Shown here: piece after piece, positions 1 to 7,954 of the stretch
How the letters are laid out: each line of letters begins with the position of its first letter
How positions within the stretch are numbered: position 1 is the stretch's first letter
From: JBFEYJ01 sp041546305
GTDB taxonomy: Bacteria; Pseudomonadota; Gammaproteobacteria; Thiohalomonadales; Thiohalomonadaceae
Assembly (NCBI GenBank): GCA_041546305.1
Contig: JBFEWO010000036.1
Coordinates: 1-21,002 of the forward strand
DNA: 21,002 nt
Direction: 5' to 3'
Translations under genes and position numbers: made by a program
The notes under the pieces: generated by a model
Databases searched by the model: none
What the model was told of the DNA's origin: nothing
Seen by the model: the letters and a program-made list of their open reading frames with translations, nothing else

Positions 1-1
1 A

Positions 2-1936
2 ACCCCATTGCAACAGCGCCTGGCCGCCTTCGGCAGTCGCCTTTCGCTGTTTGTACTCGGTATCTGCGCGCTGATCTTCGTTGCCGGCCTGTTGCGCGGC
101 GAGCCAATGGTGTTGATGTTCCTCACCGCGGTGAGCCTGGCAGTGGCCGCTATACCCGAAGCCTTGCCCGCGGTCATTACGATCTCTCTGGCATTTGGGG
201 CGCGCAAACTGAGCCGCCACAAGGCGCTGATCCGTCACCTGCCCTCGGTGGAAACCCTCGGTTCGGTGACGGTGATCTGCAGCGACAAGACCGGCACCCT
301 TACCGAGAACCGGATGCATCTTGAAAAGGTGTATGTGGAAGGCAGGCTGCAGGACGACCCTTTTGCCCATGCGCCCACCACAGACGTGCAGAAGCTGCTG
401 TGGCAGGCATTGGCCCTCAGCAATGATGTCGATGCCGGGGAGGAGGGGGTGGAGCCGATTGGTGAGCCGACCGAGCTTGCCTTGTTCAAGGCGTCGGCCA
501 GAGCCGGCTATATCAAGAAGGCACTGACCCAGTTCCTGCCCCGTATAACCGAGCTGCCGTTCGATGCCGAACGCAAGCGCATGACCACGATACACCGGCA
601 GAATGATGCGTTGATCGCCTTTACCAAGGGGGCGCCGGAACAGATGCTTCCCCACTGCAGTCGGCAGCTGATGCCCGGGGGCGAAGAGGCGATCGAGCGC
701 GAGGCACTGCTGGCGCAGGCGAACGCGTTGGCGGAACAGGGCTTTCGCGTGCTTGCCGTGGCATATCGTCAATGGCAGGTGCTGCCGGAAGAGGCACATG
801 CCGAAGATCTTGAAAAGGATCTGGTCTTTCTGGGGCTAGTGGCGCTTATCGATCCGCCCAGGGAAGAGGCCTACGGTGCGGTGGCAGAGTGTCGTACCGC
901 CGGCATTACGCCGCTGATGATTACCGGGGATCATCCGGCCACCGCCCGCGCCATTGCCGCAAGGCTGGGGATCACCGACGGTGATGACACGGTCATCACC
1001 GGCAGGGAACTGGAGGGGATGTCGGCCGCAATCCTGGCAAGCCGACTGGAGCATATTCGGGTATTTGCCCGGGTCAGTCCCAAACAGAAAATTCTGCTGG
1101 TGCAGGCATTACAGAAAAAGGGTGAGTTTGTCGCCATGACCGGCGATGGGGTAAACGATGCCCCGGCACTCAAGCACGCCGATATCGGTGTGGCCATGGG
1201 ACAGAAAGGCACCGATGTGGCGCGCGAGGCCGCCGACATGGTCCTGCTGGACGATAACTTCGCCACCATTGTCACCGCGGTGCGTGAGGGACGGCGCATC
1301 TTCGACAACATCCGCAAGTTCATCAAAGACACCATGAGTTCCAACTCGGGGGAAATCTGGACTCTGCTGCTTGCCCCCTTTCTTGGTCTCCCGATACCGC
1401 TGCTGCCGATTCATATTCTCTGGATCAACCTGGTCACCGATGGCCTGCCAGGGCTGGCCTTTACCGCAGAGAGAGCAGAGCGGGGGGTGATGCAGCGCCC
1501 GCCGCGACCGCCAAAGGAGAGTGTCTTTGCCCATGGCATGTGGCAACACATCATCTGGTGCGGGCTGTTTGTCGGTGGCATTACTCTCGCTGCCCAGGCC
1601 TGGGCTTTGGCGCGGGGTGTGGAGTACTGGCAAACCATCGCCTTTACCGTGCTCACCATCTCGCAGCTATTCCATTCCATGGCAGTGAGAAGCGAGCGCC
1701 AGTCGTTGTTTACCCTTGGATTGACCAGTAATCCCTACATGCTGGGCGCGGTGTCACTCACGGTGGTGCTACAGCTCATGATCATCTATGTGCCGGTCTT
1801 CAATCCTATTTTCAGGACACAGCCTTTGCCACTTTTTGACCTTGCGGTCTGTTTTGCGCTCTCTTCCCTGGTGCTGTTTGCTGTGGAACTTGAAAAGTGG
1901 ATGGTGCGAAAAGGCTGGTTGTATCAGGAAGGCTAA
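2..1936 (+). CDS. P2-type cation-transporting ATPase (Ca2+-ATPase-like), 5' truncated
   Basis: The open frame runs in from the left edge (in frame from base 2), so the actuator domain and first transmembrane helices lie outside the window. Visible in order: TM4 with the PEALP ion-site motif; the phosphorylation motif DKTGTLT with Asp at codon 284-286; FTKGAPE of the nucleotide-binding domain; ITGDHP and TGDGVNDAPALKHADIGVAMG of the P-domain hinge; then a C-terminal membrane half of about six helices. By alignment from memory to SERCA, TM4 Glu, TM5 N..GE and TM6 N..TD are all present, which favours Ca2+ over H+ or heavy metals. The TM8 Glu of calcium site I appears to be Gln (TISQLFHS). Known P2A pumps expel Ca2+ across the inner membrane; substrate here is inferred. 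No partner gene is visible on this side. Confidence 0.9.
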   Translation, partial: TPLQQRLAAFGSRLSLFVLGICALIFVAGLLRGEPMVLMFLTAVSLAVAAIPEALPAVITISLAFGARKLSRHKALIRHLPSVETLGSVTVICSDKTGTLTENRMHLEKVYVEGRLQDDPFAHAPTTDVQKLLWQALALSNDVDAGEEGVEPIGEPTELALFKASARAGYIKKALTQFLPRITELPFDAERKRMTTIHRQNDALIAFTKGAPEQMLPHCSRQLMPGGEEAIEREALLAQANALAEQGFRVLAVAYRQWQVLPEEAHAEDLEKDLVFLGLVALIDPPREEAYGAVAECRTAGITPLMITGDHPATARAIAARLGITDGDDTVITGRELEGMSAAILASRLEHIRVFARVSPKQKILLVQALQKKGEFVAMTGDGVNDAPALKHADIGVAMGQKGTDVAREAADMVLLDDNFATIVTAVREGRRIFDNIRKFIKDTMSSNSGEIWTLLLAPFLGLPIPLLPIHILWINLVTDGLPGLAFTAERAERGVMQRPPRPPKESVFAHGMWQHIIWCGLFVGGITLAAQAWALARGVEYWQTIAFTVLTISQLFHSMAVRSERQSLFTLGLTSNPYMLGAVSLTVVLQLMIIYVPVFNPIFRTQPLPLFDLAVCFALSSLVLFAVELEKWMVRKGWLYQEG

Positions 1937-1950
1937 CAGGGGGCTGAACG

Positions 1951-1983
1951 AGGATTCAGGATTAGGATTCAGGACTGGGGACC
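1951..1983 (+). repeat. Short GGATT-type simple repeat at the 3' end of the small Cys-motif gene
   Basis: Tandem-like units AGGATTC, AGGATTAGGATTC and AGGACTGGGGACC run across the convergent gap after the P-type ATPase. The stop codon of the minus-strand small gene (1969-1971) falls inside the repeat, so its last residues are encoded by repeat sequence. A related run in the opposite orientation lies at 2322-2378. Confidence 0.7.
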
Positions 1984-2229
1984 TTCAGTGTCGAGAGCAG
2001 TCACTTCGGTCTCAAACTCATCCTCTTCATATTCGTTAAAGTCGACGCCCAGCTCCTTGGCATGTTCCCGCCAGTAGGGCTCCGCCTCACAGGAGCAGCA
2101 ATCGGCCCAGGCGCCGATGCCTTCGTGCATGCTGATATGTTTTTTCTTTTTTTGTTTGTTTGCGGAGGACGAAGGCTGCGGGCTTGGCGTTTCCTTTGTG
2201 GTGCTTTTTGCAGTGTGAGGCCTGGTCAT
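1969..2229 (-). CDS. Small hypothetical protein with CCSC motif
   Basis: An 86-residue protein I do not recognise. The start is fixed by a strong AGGAGGAA seven bases upstream of ATG 2229; a TTG six codons earlier would overlap that site and is rejected. Residues 1-35 are low-complexity (Thr/Ser/Pro then a QKKKKH lysine run), presumably disordered. A compact central part around WADCCSCEAEPYW carries three Cys in four residues, possibly metal-binding or redox-active. The tail is strongly acidic (EEDEFETE). No signal peptide or membrane helix is seen, so it is probably cytoplasmic. It lies downstream of and in the same direction as ilvA, separated by about 130 bases of repeat-rich DNA, and may have its own promoter. 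The lysine run is encoded by homopolymer A/T tracts. Its reality rests on the ribosome site and the non-random central motif. Confidence 0.65.
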   Translation of the reverse strand: MTRPHTAKSTTKETPSPQPSSSANKQKKKKHISMHEGIGAWADCCSCEAEPYWREHAKELGVDFNEYEEDEFETEVTALDTEGPQS

Positions 2230-2321
2230 AGCCGTTCCTCCTGACAATGAATGTGTGGCGATTGGCTAGGGATATTCGATAACTATAGGACGAGTAGCCA
2301 GCATATCTATTTTCGGGAAGA

Positions 2322-2378
2322 TTCCTGAACCTTTGAACCTTTGAACCTTGAACCTTTTACCCTAAGTCCTAATCCTAA
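2322..2378 (-). repeat. Simple repeat: GGTTCAA units joined to GGATTAGGA units
   Basis: Read on the minus strand, AGGATTAGGACTTAGGG is followed by AAAAGGTTCAAGGTTC, AAAGGTTCAAAGGTTC and AGGAATC. The first part encodes the last residues (RIRT) and TAG stop of IlvA, and the rest fills the space to the small gene. The GGATTAGGA part matches the element at 1951-1983 in inverted orientation, so the small gene is bracketed by an inverted pair. Confidence 0.7.
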
Positions 2379-3567
2379 AGCCACGTTTCCTGATGGCATC
2401 GAGGATCTCACCGATATGCTCCTTACCACGGCTCTGTAACAGCAGCTCCAGTTCGGTCTCTTCCAGAGTAACTTCGCTGGCAAAACGGTTCTCTGTGATC
2501 TGTTCAATATTGGCCTGTTGTTCGGCAATGACGGCAGTCAGTGCGGCAATGCTCGAGGGTTTATCGGGGACAATCACCTTGAGGCGGGCGAGGCGGCCGT
2601 CCTGTTCCAGGCCGCGGTCGATAATGTGTGACAGGCGCGTCAGGTCAATGTTGCCGCCGCTGATCACAACGACCACTTTTTTGCCGCCCATATTCGTAAG
2701 GCGGCGGTGTAGCAGGGCGGCAAATCCAGCGGCGCCGGCACCTTCGGCGAGGGACTTTTCTCGCTCGAGTAAGGTCATCACACCGCTGGCGATCTCATCT
2801 TCGTCAACGGTAACGATCTCATCGACCAGCTGTTGCACCACCGGCAAGGTCAGCTCTCCGACCCGAGCCACGGAGATGCCGTCCGCCAGCGTGTTGGCCA
2901 TGGGTAATGGCGTGATTTTGCCTGCAGCGACACTCCGCTTCATAGCCGCCATGCGTTCGGCCTCGACACCGATGATCTCGACCTCGGGCCTGAGTGGTTT
3001 AATCGCAGCGGCGATGCCGCTGATCAGTCCACCACCACCCACCGGCACAATAACCGCTTCCACATCCGGGAGCTGCTCGAGGATCTCCAGCCCTATGGTG
3101 CCCTGACCAGCGATCACCTGTGGGTCGTCGAAGGCATGGATCAGGGTGTAGCCGTGTTGTTGCTGGACTTCACAGGCCTTGCTGTAGGCGGCATCGTAAC
3201 CGCTGCCATGGAGAATAATCTCCGCGCCAAGTTCCTGGGTGCCGCGGATCTTAGATAGCGGTGCCGTTTCAGGCATGACGATAGTCGCTCTGATCCCGAG
3301 CAGGCGGGCAGCATGCGCTACCCCTTGGGCATGGTTGCCGGCAGAGGCGGCAATGACGCCGGCCGCCTTTTCCACCTCACTCAGTAACAGCAGCTTGTTA
3401 AGGGCGCCGCGTTCCTTGAATGATCCGGTGACCTGCAGGTTCTCCAGCTTGAGATAAAGCTGGCAGTCACACAGCCTGCTCAGGTTCTCAGACCAGGCAC
3501 AAGGGGTGGTGTATATGTACGGTTGGATCTGTTGTCGTGCCTGCTCGATGGCTTCCCGTTCAATCAT
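2362..3567 (-). CDS. ilvA: Threonine ammonia-lyase (threonine dehydratase) with ACT domain
   Basis: A PLP fold-type II enzyme converting threonine to 2-oxobutyrate and ammonia, the first step toward isoleucine (or catabolic threonine use). With the ATG at 3567 it is 401 residues. Seen: the Schiff-base lysine in TGSFKERGA (about K51), the Asn motif ASAGNHAQGVA, the phosphate-binding loop PVGGGGLISG, and one ACT domain in roughly the last 75 residues (starting LKVIVPDKPSS), suggesting allosteric control by an amino acid. The single ACT domain and about 400-residue length match the shorter IlvA/TdcB-like family rather than the 510-residue E. coli IlvA. The start is chosen for an AGGG five bases upstream; an ATG at 3591 lacks a ribosome site. 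It is divergent from the amino acid dehydrogenase at 3696. The C-terminal RIRT and stop codon are made of simple-repeat DNA. Confidence 0.93.
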   Translation of the reverse strand: MIEREAIEQARQQIQPYIYTTPCAWSENLSRLCDCQLYLKLENLQVTGSFKERGALNKLLLLSEVEKAAGVIAASAGNHAQGVAHAARLLGIRATIVMPETAPLSKIRGTQELGAEIILHGSGYDAAYSKACEVQQQHGYTLIHAFDDPQVIAGQGTIGLEILEQLPDVEAVIVPVGGGGLISGIAAAIKPLRPEVEIIGVEAERMAAMKRSVAAGKITPLPMANTLADGISVARVGELTLPVVQQLVDEIVTVDEDEIASGVMTLLEREKSLAEGAGAAGFAALLHRRLTNMGGKKVVVVISGGNIDLTRLSHIIDRGLEQDGRLARLKVIVPDKPSSIAALTAVIAEQQANIEQITENRFASEVTLEETELELLLQSRGKEHIGEILDAIRKRGFRIRT

Positions 3568-3695
3568 GTTTTCCCTGCCTGCCTTGCTCATCACCGTAGT
3601 TCATCTAAATTCATAATACACAAGGAAAAGAATGCCCGCCTGCGAGGGCATGTCATTTCTTCTGAGCCGGAAAAAAACACACAAGGATCGCCGCG
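3568..3695. promoter_or_regulatory. Divergent promoter region with hairpin between ilvA and the amino acid dehydrogenase
   Basis: This stretch must hold the start signals for both genes. A TATTAT sequence on the minus strand (complement of 3613-3618) could be the ilvA -10 box; no convincing -35 is seen. A 6-bp inverted repeat, ATGCCC at 3632-3637 and GGGCAT at 3646-3651 with an 8-base loop, lies 45 bases before the dehydrogenase start. It could be an operator or a leader hairpin. AAGGA at 3683-3687 is the dehydrogenase ribosome site. Confidence 0.4.
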
Positions 3696-4829
3696 ATGGA
3701 AGACCTGTTTGCCCTTGGCGATGAACTCGGCCCACTAAAGATCATCCATGTACACGAGGCCTCCATGGGGCTGCAAGCGGTGCTGGTGGTCGACAATGTG
3801 TCCATGGGGCCGTCGATAGGTGGCATTCGTATGGCGACTGATGTCACCGTGGAGGAGTGTGCCCGGCTGGCGCGCGCCATGACCTTTAAGAATTCCGCGG
3901 CCGGTTTGCCCCACGGTGGCGGCAAGCTGGTGATTCTCGGCGACCCCAAAATGAATACGACACGCAAGCAGGGACTGCTGCGCGCACTGGCCAGTGCATT
4001 GCGCAACGAAGAGAGTTATATCTTCGCTCCCGACATGGGCACCGATGAGAAGTGCATGGCCTGGATCCGCGACGAGGTGGAACGGGTGGTGGCGCTGCCA
4101 AGGGAACTGGGTGGGATTCCGCTCGATGAGATCGGCGCAACTGGCTGGGGGTTACGGCATGTGGTCGAGGTGGCATTGACCTATTGTGATTTTCCGCTCG
4201 AAGGGGCCCGCTTTGTCGTGCAGGGCTTCGGCGCGGTCGGTCGTAACGTTAGCCGCTTTCTTGAGGCCAGTGGCGCGGTGCTGGTAGCGGTTGCCGATTC
4301 GCAGGGGGCGATCCATAACCCGGCGGGACTGGACGTGACCACACTACTGGCGCTCAAGGAGGAGGGAAGATCGGTAATCGAATATTCGGCTGCTACCCGT
4401 CTGGAGGGCGAGGGGTTAATCGGGGTTGAGTGCGATATCTGGATCCCCGCGGCACGCCCCGATGTGATCCACGAGGACAATGTGCAACTGCTCAATACCA
4501 AACTGGTGGTGGAGGGCGCCAATATTCCGCTTACCCAAGGTGCGGAGCAATACCTCCATGACAAGGGCATCCTCTGTGTGCCGGATTTTATTGCCAATGC
4601 AGGCGGGGTGATCTGCGCCGCTATGGAGTATCACGGTGCCAGTGAGTCGGCCGCCTTGCAGACTATCGAAGAGAAGCTGCGGCGCAATACCGAACAGGTG
4701 CTGAAGAACGCCAAGAAGGAAAAGATCAGCCCGCGCGAGGCGTCGCAGCGCCTGGCACTGGAACGGGTTAGAAAAGCGATGGGCTATCGTCGCTTCCCGA
4801 GCTTCTCCATGGGACCGAACTGGATTTGA
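3696..4829 (+). CDS. Glu/Leu/Phe/Val dehydrogenase family protein (leucine-dehydrogenase-like)
   Basis: NAD(P)-dependent oxidative deaminase, 377 residues, converting an L-amino acid to the 2-oxo acid plus ammonium. Seen: the catalytic lysine in PHGGGK (K77), the catalytic aspartate in APDMGT (D113), and a Rossmann motif GFGAVG starting at G177. VEGANIPLT and FIANAGGV are typical of the C-terminal part. Length and the following ILGDPK match leucine dehydrogenases (about 365 residues) rather than glutamate dehydrogenases (about 420), but APDMGT resembles the glutamate enzymes, where leucine dehydrogenases usually have E-D. Substrate is therefore uncertain: branched-chain, aromatic or glutamate are possible. 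AAGGA eight bases upstream supports the start. Its neighbour IlvA also yields a 2-oxo acid, so a joint role in Thr/branched-chain amino acid turnover is plausible. Confidence 0.88.
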   Translation: MEDLFALGDELGPLKIIHVHEASMGLQAVLVVDNVSMGPSIGGIRMATDVTVEECARLARAMTFKNSAAGLPHGGGKLVILGDPKMNTTRKQGLLRALASALRNEESYIFAPDMGTDEKCMAWIRDEVERVVALPRELGGIPLDEIGATGWGLRHVVEVALTYCDFPLEGARFVVQGFGAVGRNVSRFLEASGAVLVAVADSQGAIHNPAGLDVTTLLALKEEGRSVIEYSAATRLEGEGLIGVECDIWIPAARPDVIHEDNVQLLNTKLVVEGANIPLTQGAEQYLHDKGILCVPDFIANAGGVICAAMEYHGASESAALQTIEEKLRRNTEQVLKNAKKEKISPREASQRLALERVRKAMGYRRFPSFSMGPNWI

Positions 4830-4854
4830 ACCCGGTTATTTAAGGGTGCCTGCT

Positions 4855-5580
4855 ATGAACCGAACCACCGATGAACGCAAGGTGGTGTTTCACGCCAGTG
4901 GCGTGACCAAGGTCTACCAGATGGGTGAAGTGAAGGTCCACGCCCTGAGGGGTATTGATCTAGATCTCTATTCCGGCGAGCTGGTGGTGCTGCTCGGTCC
5001 TTCGGGGAGCGGTAAATCGACGCTGCTCAATATTTTGGGCGGGCTGGATACCGCCACCAGCGGCCAGGTTTCCTATCTCGGCCGTGAACTGACGCGGGCC
5101 AGTGAAAAGGAACTCACCGAGTACCGGCGCTACCACGTCGGTTTCGTGTTCCAGTTTTATAACCTTATTCCGAGCCTCACTGCTCGGGAGAATGTTGCGG
5201 CGGTCACCGAAATTGCACGCCAACCGATGGCGCCGGAAGAGGCGCTTCAGCTAGTCGGTTTGGGTCAGCGCTTGGATCACTTCCCTTCGCAGCTTTCCGG
5301 CGGTGAGCAACAACGCATCGCCATCGCCCGCGCTATCGCCAAGAATCCTGCGGTGTTGCTGTGCGACGAGCCGACCGGCGCGCTCGATTCGACCACCGGC
5401 ATCGTGGTGTTGGAGGCGCTGGAGCGGGTAAACCGGGAGCTGGCTACCACCACTGTGCTTATCACCCACAATGCCGGCATTGCGGCGATGGCTGACCGGG
5501 TGATCCACCTTGCCGACGGGGCCATTGCCGAGATTTACATCAATGCGGTGAAGCAACCGGCCCGTGAGCTGAGTTGGTAA
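4855..5580 (+). CDS. ABC transporter ATP-binding protein (LolD/YbbA/MacB-like)
   Basis: The nucleotide-binding subunit of a type VII (MacB/LolCDE-like, mechanotransmission) ABC system, 241 residues from the ATG at 4855; AAGGG eight bases upstream favours this over the in-frame GTG at 4846. Seen: Walker A GPSGSGKST (K54), Q-loop FQFYNLIPSLT (Q100), signature LSGGEQQR (147-154), Walker B VLLCDE (D171, E172), D-loop and H-loop ITHN. The FQFYNLIPSLTARENV stretch is characteristic of the LolD/YbbA/MacB ATPase group. It starts an operon: the permease begins three bases after its stop, and the adaptor follows. The protein is cytoplasmic, bound to the permease. Confidence 0.94.
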   Translation: MNRTTDERKVVFHASGVTKVYQMGEVKVHALRGIDLDLYSGELVVLLGPSGSGKSTLLNILGGLDTATSGQVSYLGRELTRASEKELTEYRRYHVGFVFQFYNLIPSLTARENVAAVTEIARQPMAPEEALQLVGLGQRLDHFPSQLSGGEQQRIAIARAIAKNPAVLLCDEPTGALDSTTGIVVLEALERVNRELATTTVLITHNAGIAAMADRVIHLADGAIAEIYINAVKQPARELSW

Positions 5581-5583
5581 GCC

Positions 5584-7947
5584 ATGCGCGCACTCGACAT
5601 TAAGGTGTGGCGGGAACTGTGGGCGATGCGCGGACAGGCCCTGGCGATCGCCGCGGTGATCGTGAGCGGCGTGACCACCATGGTGATGTTTCTCAGTACT
5701 TACGATTCGCTGCTGCACACCCGCGAGACCTACTACCGCGACTATCGCTTTGGCGAGGTATTTGCTTCGCTCAAGCGGGCCCCTGACCAGCTTATTCACC
5801 GCATTAAGGAGATATCCGGCATCGAGCGGGTAAAAACCCGTGTCGTTGCCGCTGCCAATATCGATATCCCCGGTTTTAACGAGCCGGTGATAGGCAGGTT
5901 GATTTCACTTCCCGACGAGGGTGAGGCGTTACTTAACCAGCTCTATCTGCGCCGTGGCCGGTTTATCGAGCCGTACCAGGACGATGAGGTAATGGTCAGT
6001 GAGACATTCGCCGACGCCCATGGCATGCAGCCGGGGGATAGTCTCTATGTGATCATCAAGGGCAAGCGCAAAGCGCTGACCATTGTCGGTATCGTGCTGT
6101 CTCCTGAGTATGTTTACCAGATTGCCCCCGGAGCCTTTTTTCCCGATTACAAACATTACGGCGTGATGTGGATGGGAGGAACCGCCTTGGCCAGCGCCTA
6201 CGAAATGGAAGGGGCGTTTAATGATGTGTCATTGACCCTGACCCCAGACGGCAGCCTGGGAACTGTGCTCGATGCTCTCGATGACCTGCTTGCCCCGTAT
6301 GGCGGTTTTGGTGCCTATCCCCGGGAAGACCAGTTCTCGCATCGCTTTCTCTCGGTGGAAATGCGCCAACTGCGCACCATGGCCACCGTGTTTCCGTTGA
6401 TCTTTGTTGGTGTGGCGGCATTTCTGCTCAATGTGGTGCTGCACCGCTTGATCAATACCCAACGTGATCAAATCGCCATCCTCAAGGCTTTCGGTTACAG
6501 CAACACAGCGGTGGGACTGCACTACGTGAAGCTGGTTGTGCTGATCGTTTTTCTCGGTGTGCTGTTGGGCGTGGTGCTGGGAGTCTACTGGGGCAGGGAA
6601 TTGAGTCTTATCTACATGGATTTCTATCGCTTTCCCTACCTGCATTATCTTCTGCGGCCCGTGGTGGTCATTACTGCATCAGCCGTAACCCTGCTTGCCG
6701 CGATTAGCGGTACGCTGCTGGCGGTAAGGCAGGCCGTTGCGATGTCACCAGCCGAGGCGATGCGCCCTGAATCGCCGACCATCTATCGAGCCACTTTCCT
6801 TGAACGTATTGGATTGCAGCGCTTTTTTACCCAACCGACAAAGATGATCCTGCGGCATATCGAGCGACGTCCTCTCAAGTCCCTGTTTTCCGTCATCGGC
6901 ATCGCCCTCGCCGGTGGCATCATGATGGTGGGTAATTTCCAGGAGGACGCCATTAACTACATGGTGGATGTACAGTTTTCCCAGAGTAAACGAGATGATC
7001 TTTCGGTGCGCTTCATCGACCCGACCTCCCGCCGCGCTCTGCATGAGCTCCAAGTGATGGAGGGCGTGCGTCATGTGGAGCCATACCGTACGGTTCCGGT
7101 ACGCATGCGATTCGAACATCGTACCTATAGAACGGGTCTGGAGGGGATCGAACCCGATGGTGAATTGGTGCGGGTGCTCGACTCCAGGCTTCAGCCCATT
7201 TTCTTGCCGGCGGAAGGAGTGGTGTTGACTGATTACCTGGCGACCCTGCTCGGAGTGATGCCGGGAGACATGCTTACCCTTGAGGTGCTGGAAGAGCATC
7301 GCCCGGTACTGCAGGTGCCGGTGGTGGCCCTGAGCAAACAGTATCTCGGCGTATGGGGCTACATGCGTCTTGACGCCCTTAACCGACTGATGCGTGAAGG
7401 GGAGACGATCTCCGGTGCTTATCTCGCGGTCGATTCGAATATTCGCCAACAGCTCTATGGGGAGCTGAAGGAGATCCCGCGCGTGGCGAACACTGTTGTG
7501 ACCAAAAGTGCAGTCCAGAGTTTCTATGACACTATGGCAGAGACCGTCCTCTTCTTCAGTTTTATTGCCAACATGCTTGGCGCCACCATTGCGGTGGGTG
7601 TGGTTTATAACACGGCGCGTATTGCCCTTTCCGAGCGTGGCAGGGAGTTGGCAAGTCTGCGGGTGCTAGGCTTTACCCACGGGGAGGTTGGCTACATCCT
7701 GCTGGGCGAGCTGGCGCTGTTGACACTTGTAGCCATTCCGTTGGGATTTCTGGTCGGAGAGGGACTGTGTGCCTTTCTCGCCAGTCAGTTCAAGACAGAG
7801 CTTTATCGCGTGCCACTGGTGCTGGAGCGGGATACCTATGCCAACGCCGCGATGGTGGTGCTGCTCTCTGCCGGCGCTTCGGGTGCCGTGATCTGGCGCA
7901 AGCTGGGCAGGCTCGATCTTGTTGGGGTGTTGAAGACCAGGGAATAA
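5584..7947 (+). CDS. FtsX-family ABC transporter permease, duplicated (two FtsX domains)
   Basis: Inner-membrane permease of 787 residues built as a duplication. Each half has one helix, a large periplasmic domain, then three helices. First half: helix about 17-37, periplasmic part to about 255, helices near 263, 310 and 355, ending in the juxtamembrane MSPAEAMRPE motif. Second half: helix near 430, periplasmic part to about 660, then three helices ending near the C-terminus. This matches the YbbP-type or other 'DUF214' permeases, which couple ATP hydrolysis to periplasmic movement rather than moving substrate through the membrane. One subunit probably replaces the usual dimer of four-helix MacB/LolC-type subunits. 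Only three bases separate it from the ATPase stop and the ribosome site is weak, suggesting translational coupling. Substrate is unknown. Confidence 0.92.
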   Translation: MRALDIKVWRELWAMRGQALAIAAVIVSGVTTMVMFLSTYDSLLHTRETYYRDYRFGEVFASLKRAPDQLIHRIKEISGIERVKTRVVAAANIDIPGFNEPVIGRLISLPDEGEALLNQLYLRRGRFIEPYQDDEVMVSETFADAHGMQPGDSLYVIIKGKRKALTIVGIVLSPEYVYQIAPGAFFPDYKHYGVMWMGGTALASAYEMEGAFNDVSLTLTPDGSLGTVLDALDDLLAPYGGFGAYPREDQFSHRFLSVEMRQLRTMATVFPLIFVGVAAFLLNVVLHRLINTQRDQIAILKAFGYSNTAVGLHYVKLVVLIVFLGVLLGVVLGVYWGRELSLIYMDFYRFPYLHYLLRPVVVITASAVTLLAAISGTLLAVRQAVAMSPAEAMRPESPTIYRATFLERIGLQRFFTQPTKMILRHIERRPLKSLFSVIGIALAGGIMMVGNFQEDAINYMVDVQFSQSKRDDLSVRFIDPTSRRALHELQVMEGVRHVEPYRTVPVRMRFEHRTYRTGLEGIEPDGELVRVLDSRLQPIFLPAEGVVLTDYLATLLGVMPGDMLTLEVLEEHRPVLQVPVVALSKQYLGVWGYMRLDALNRLMREGETISGAYLAVDSNIRQQLYGELKEIPRVANTVVTKSAVQSFYDTMAETVLFFSFIANMLGATIAVGVVYNTARIALSERGRELASLRVLGFTHGEVGYILLGELALLTLVAIPLGFLVGEGLCAFLASQFKTELYRVPLVLERDTYANAAMVVLLSAGASGAVIWRKLGRLDLVGVLKTRE

Positions 7948-7954
7948 ATCCTCT

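Noticed and set aside
1951..2378. A CRISPR array suggested by the short repeats
   Set aside because: The units are 6-8 bases, irregular and without spacers; this is simple-sequence repeat.
2307..2528. A 73-codon minus-strand frame ending in a KGSRFKGSKVQ-like tail
   Set aside because: It overlaps the ilvA 3' end in another frame, and its tail is only the translated GGTTCAA simple repeat.
5251..5799. A 182-codon minus-strand frame under the ABC operon
   Set aside because: It is antisense to the ABC signature and Walker B coding region; the product is low-complexity His/Arg-rich.
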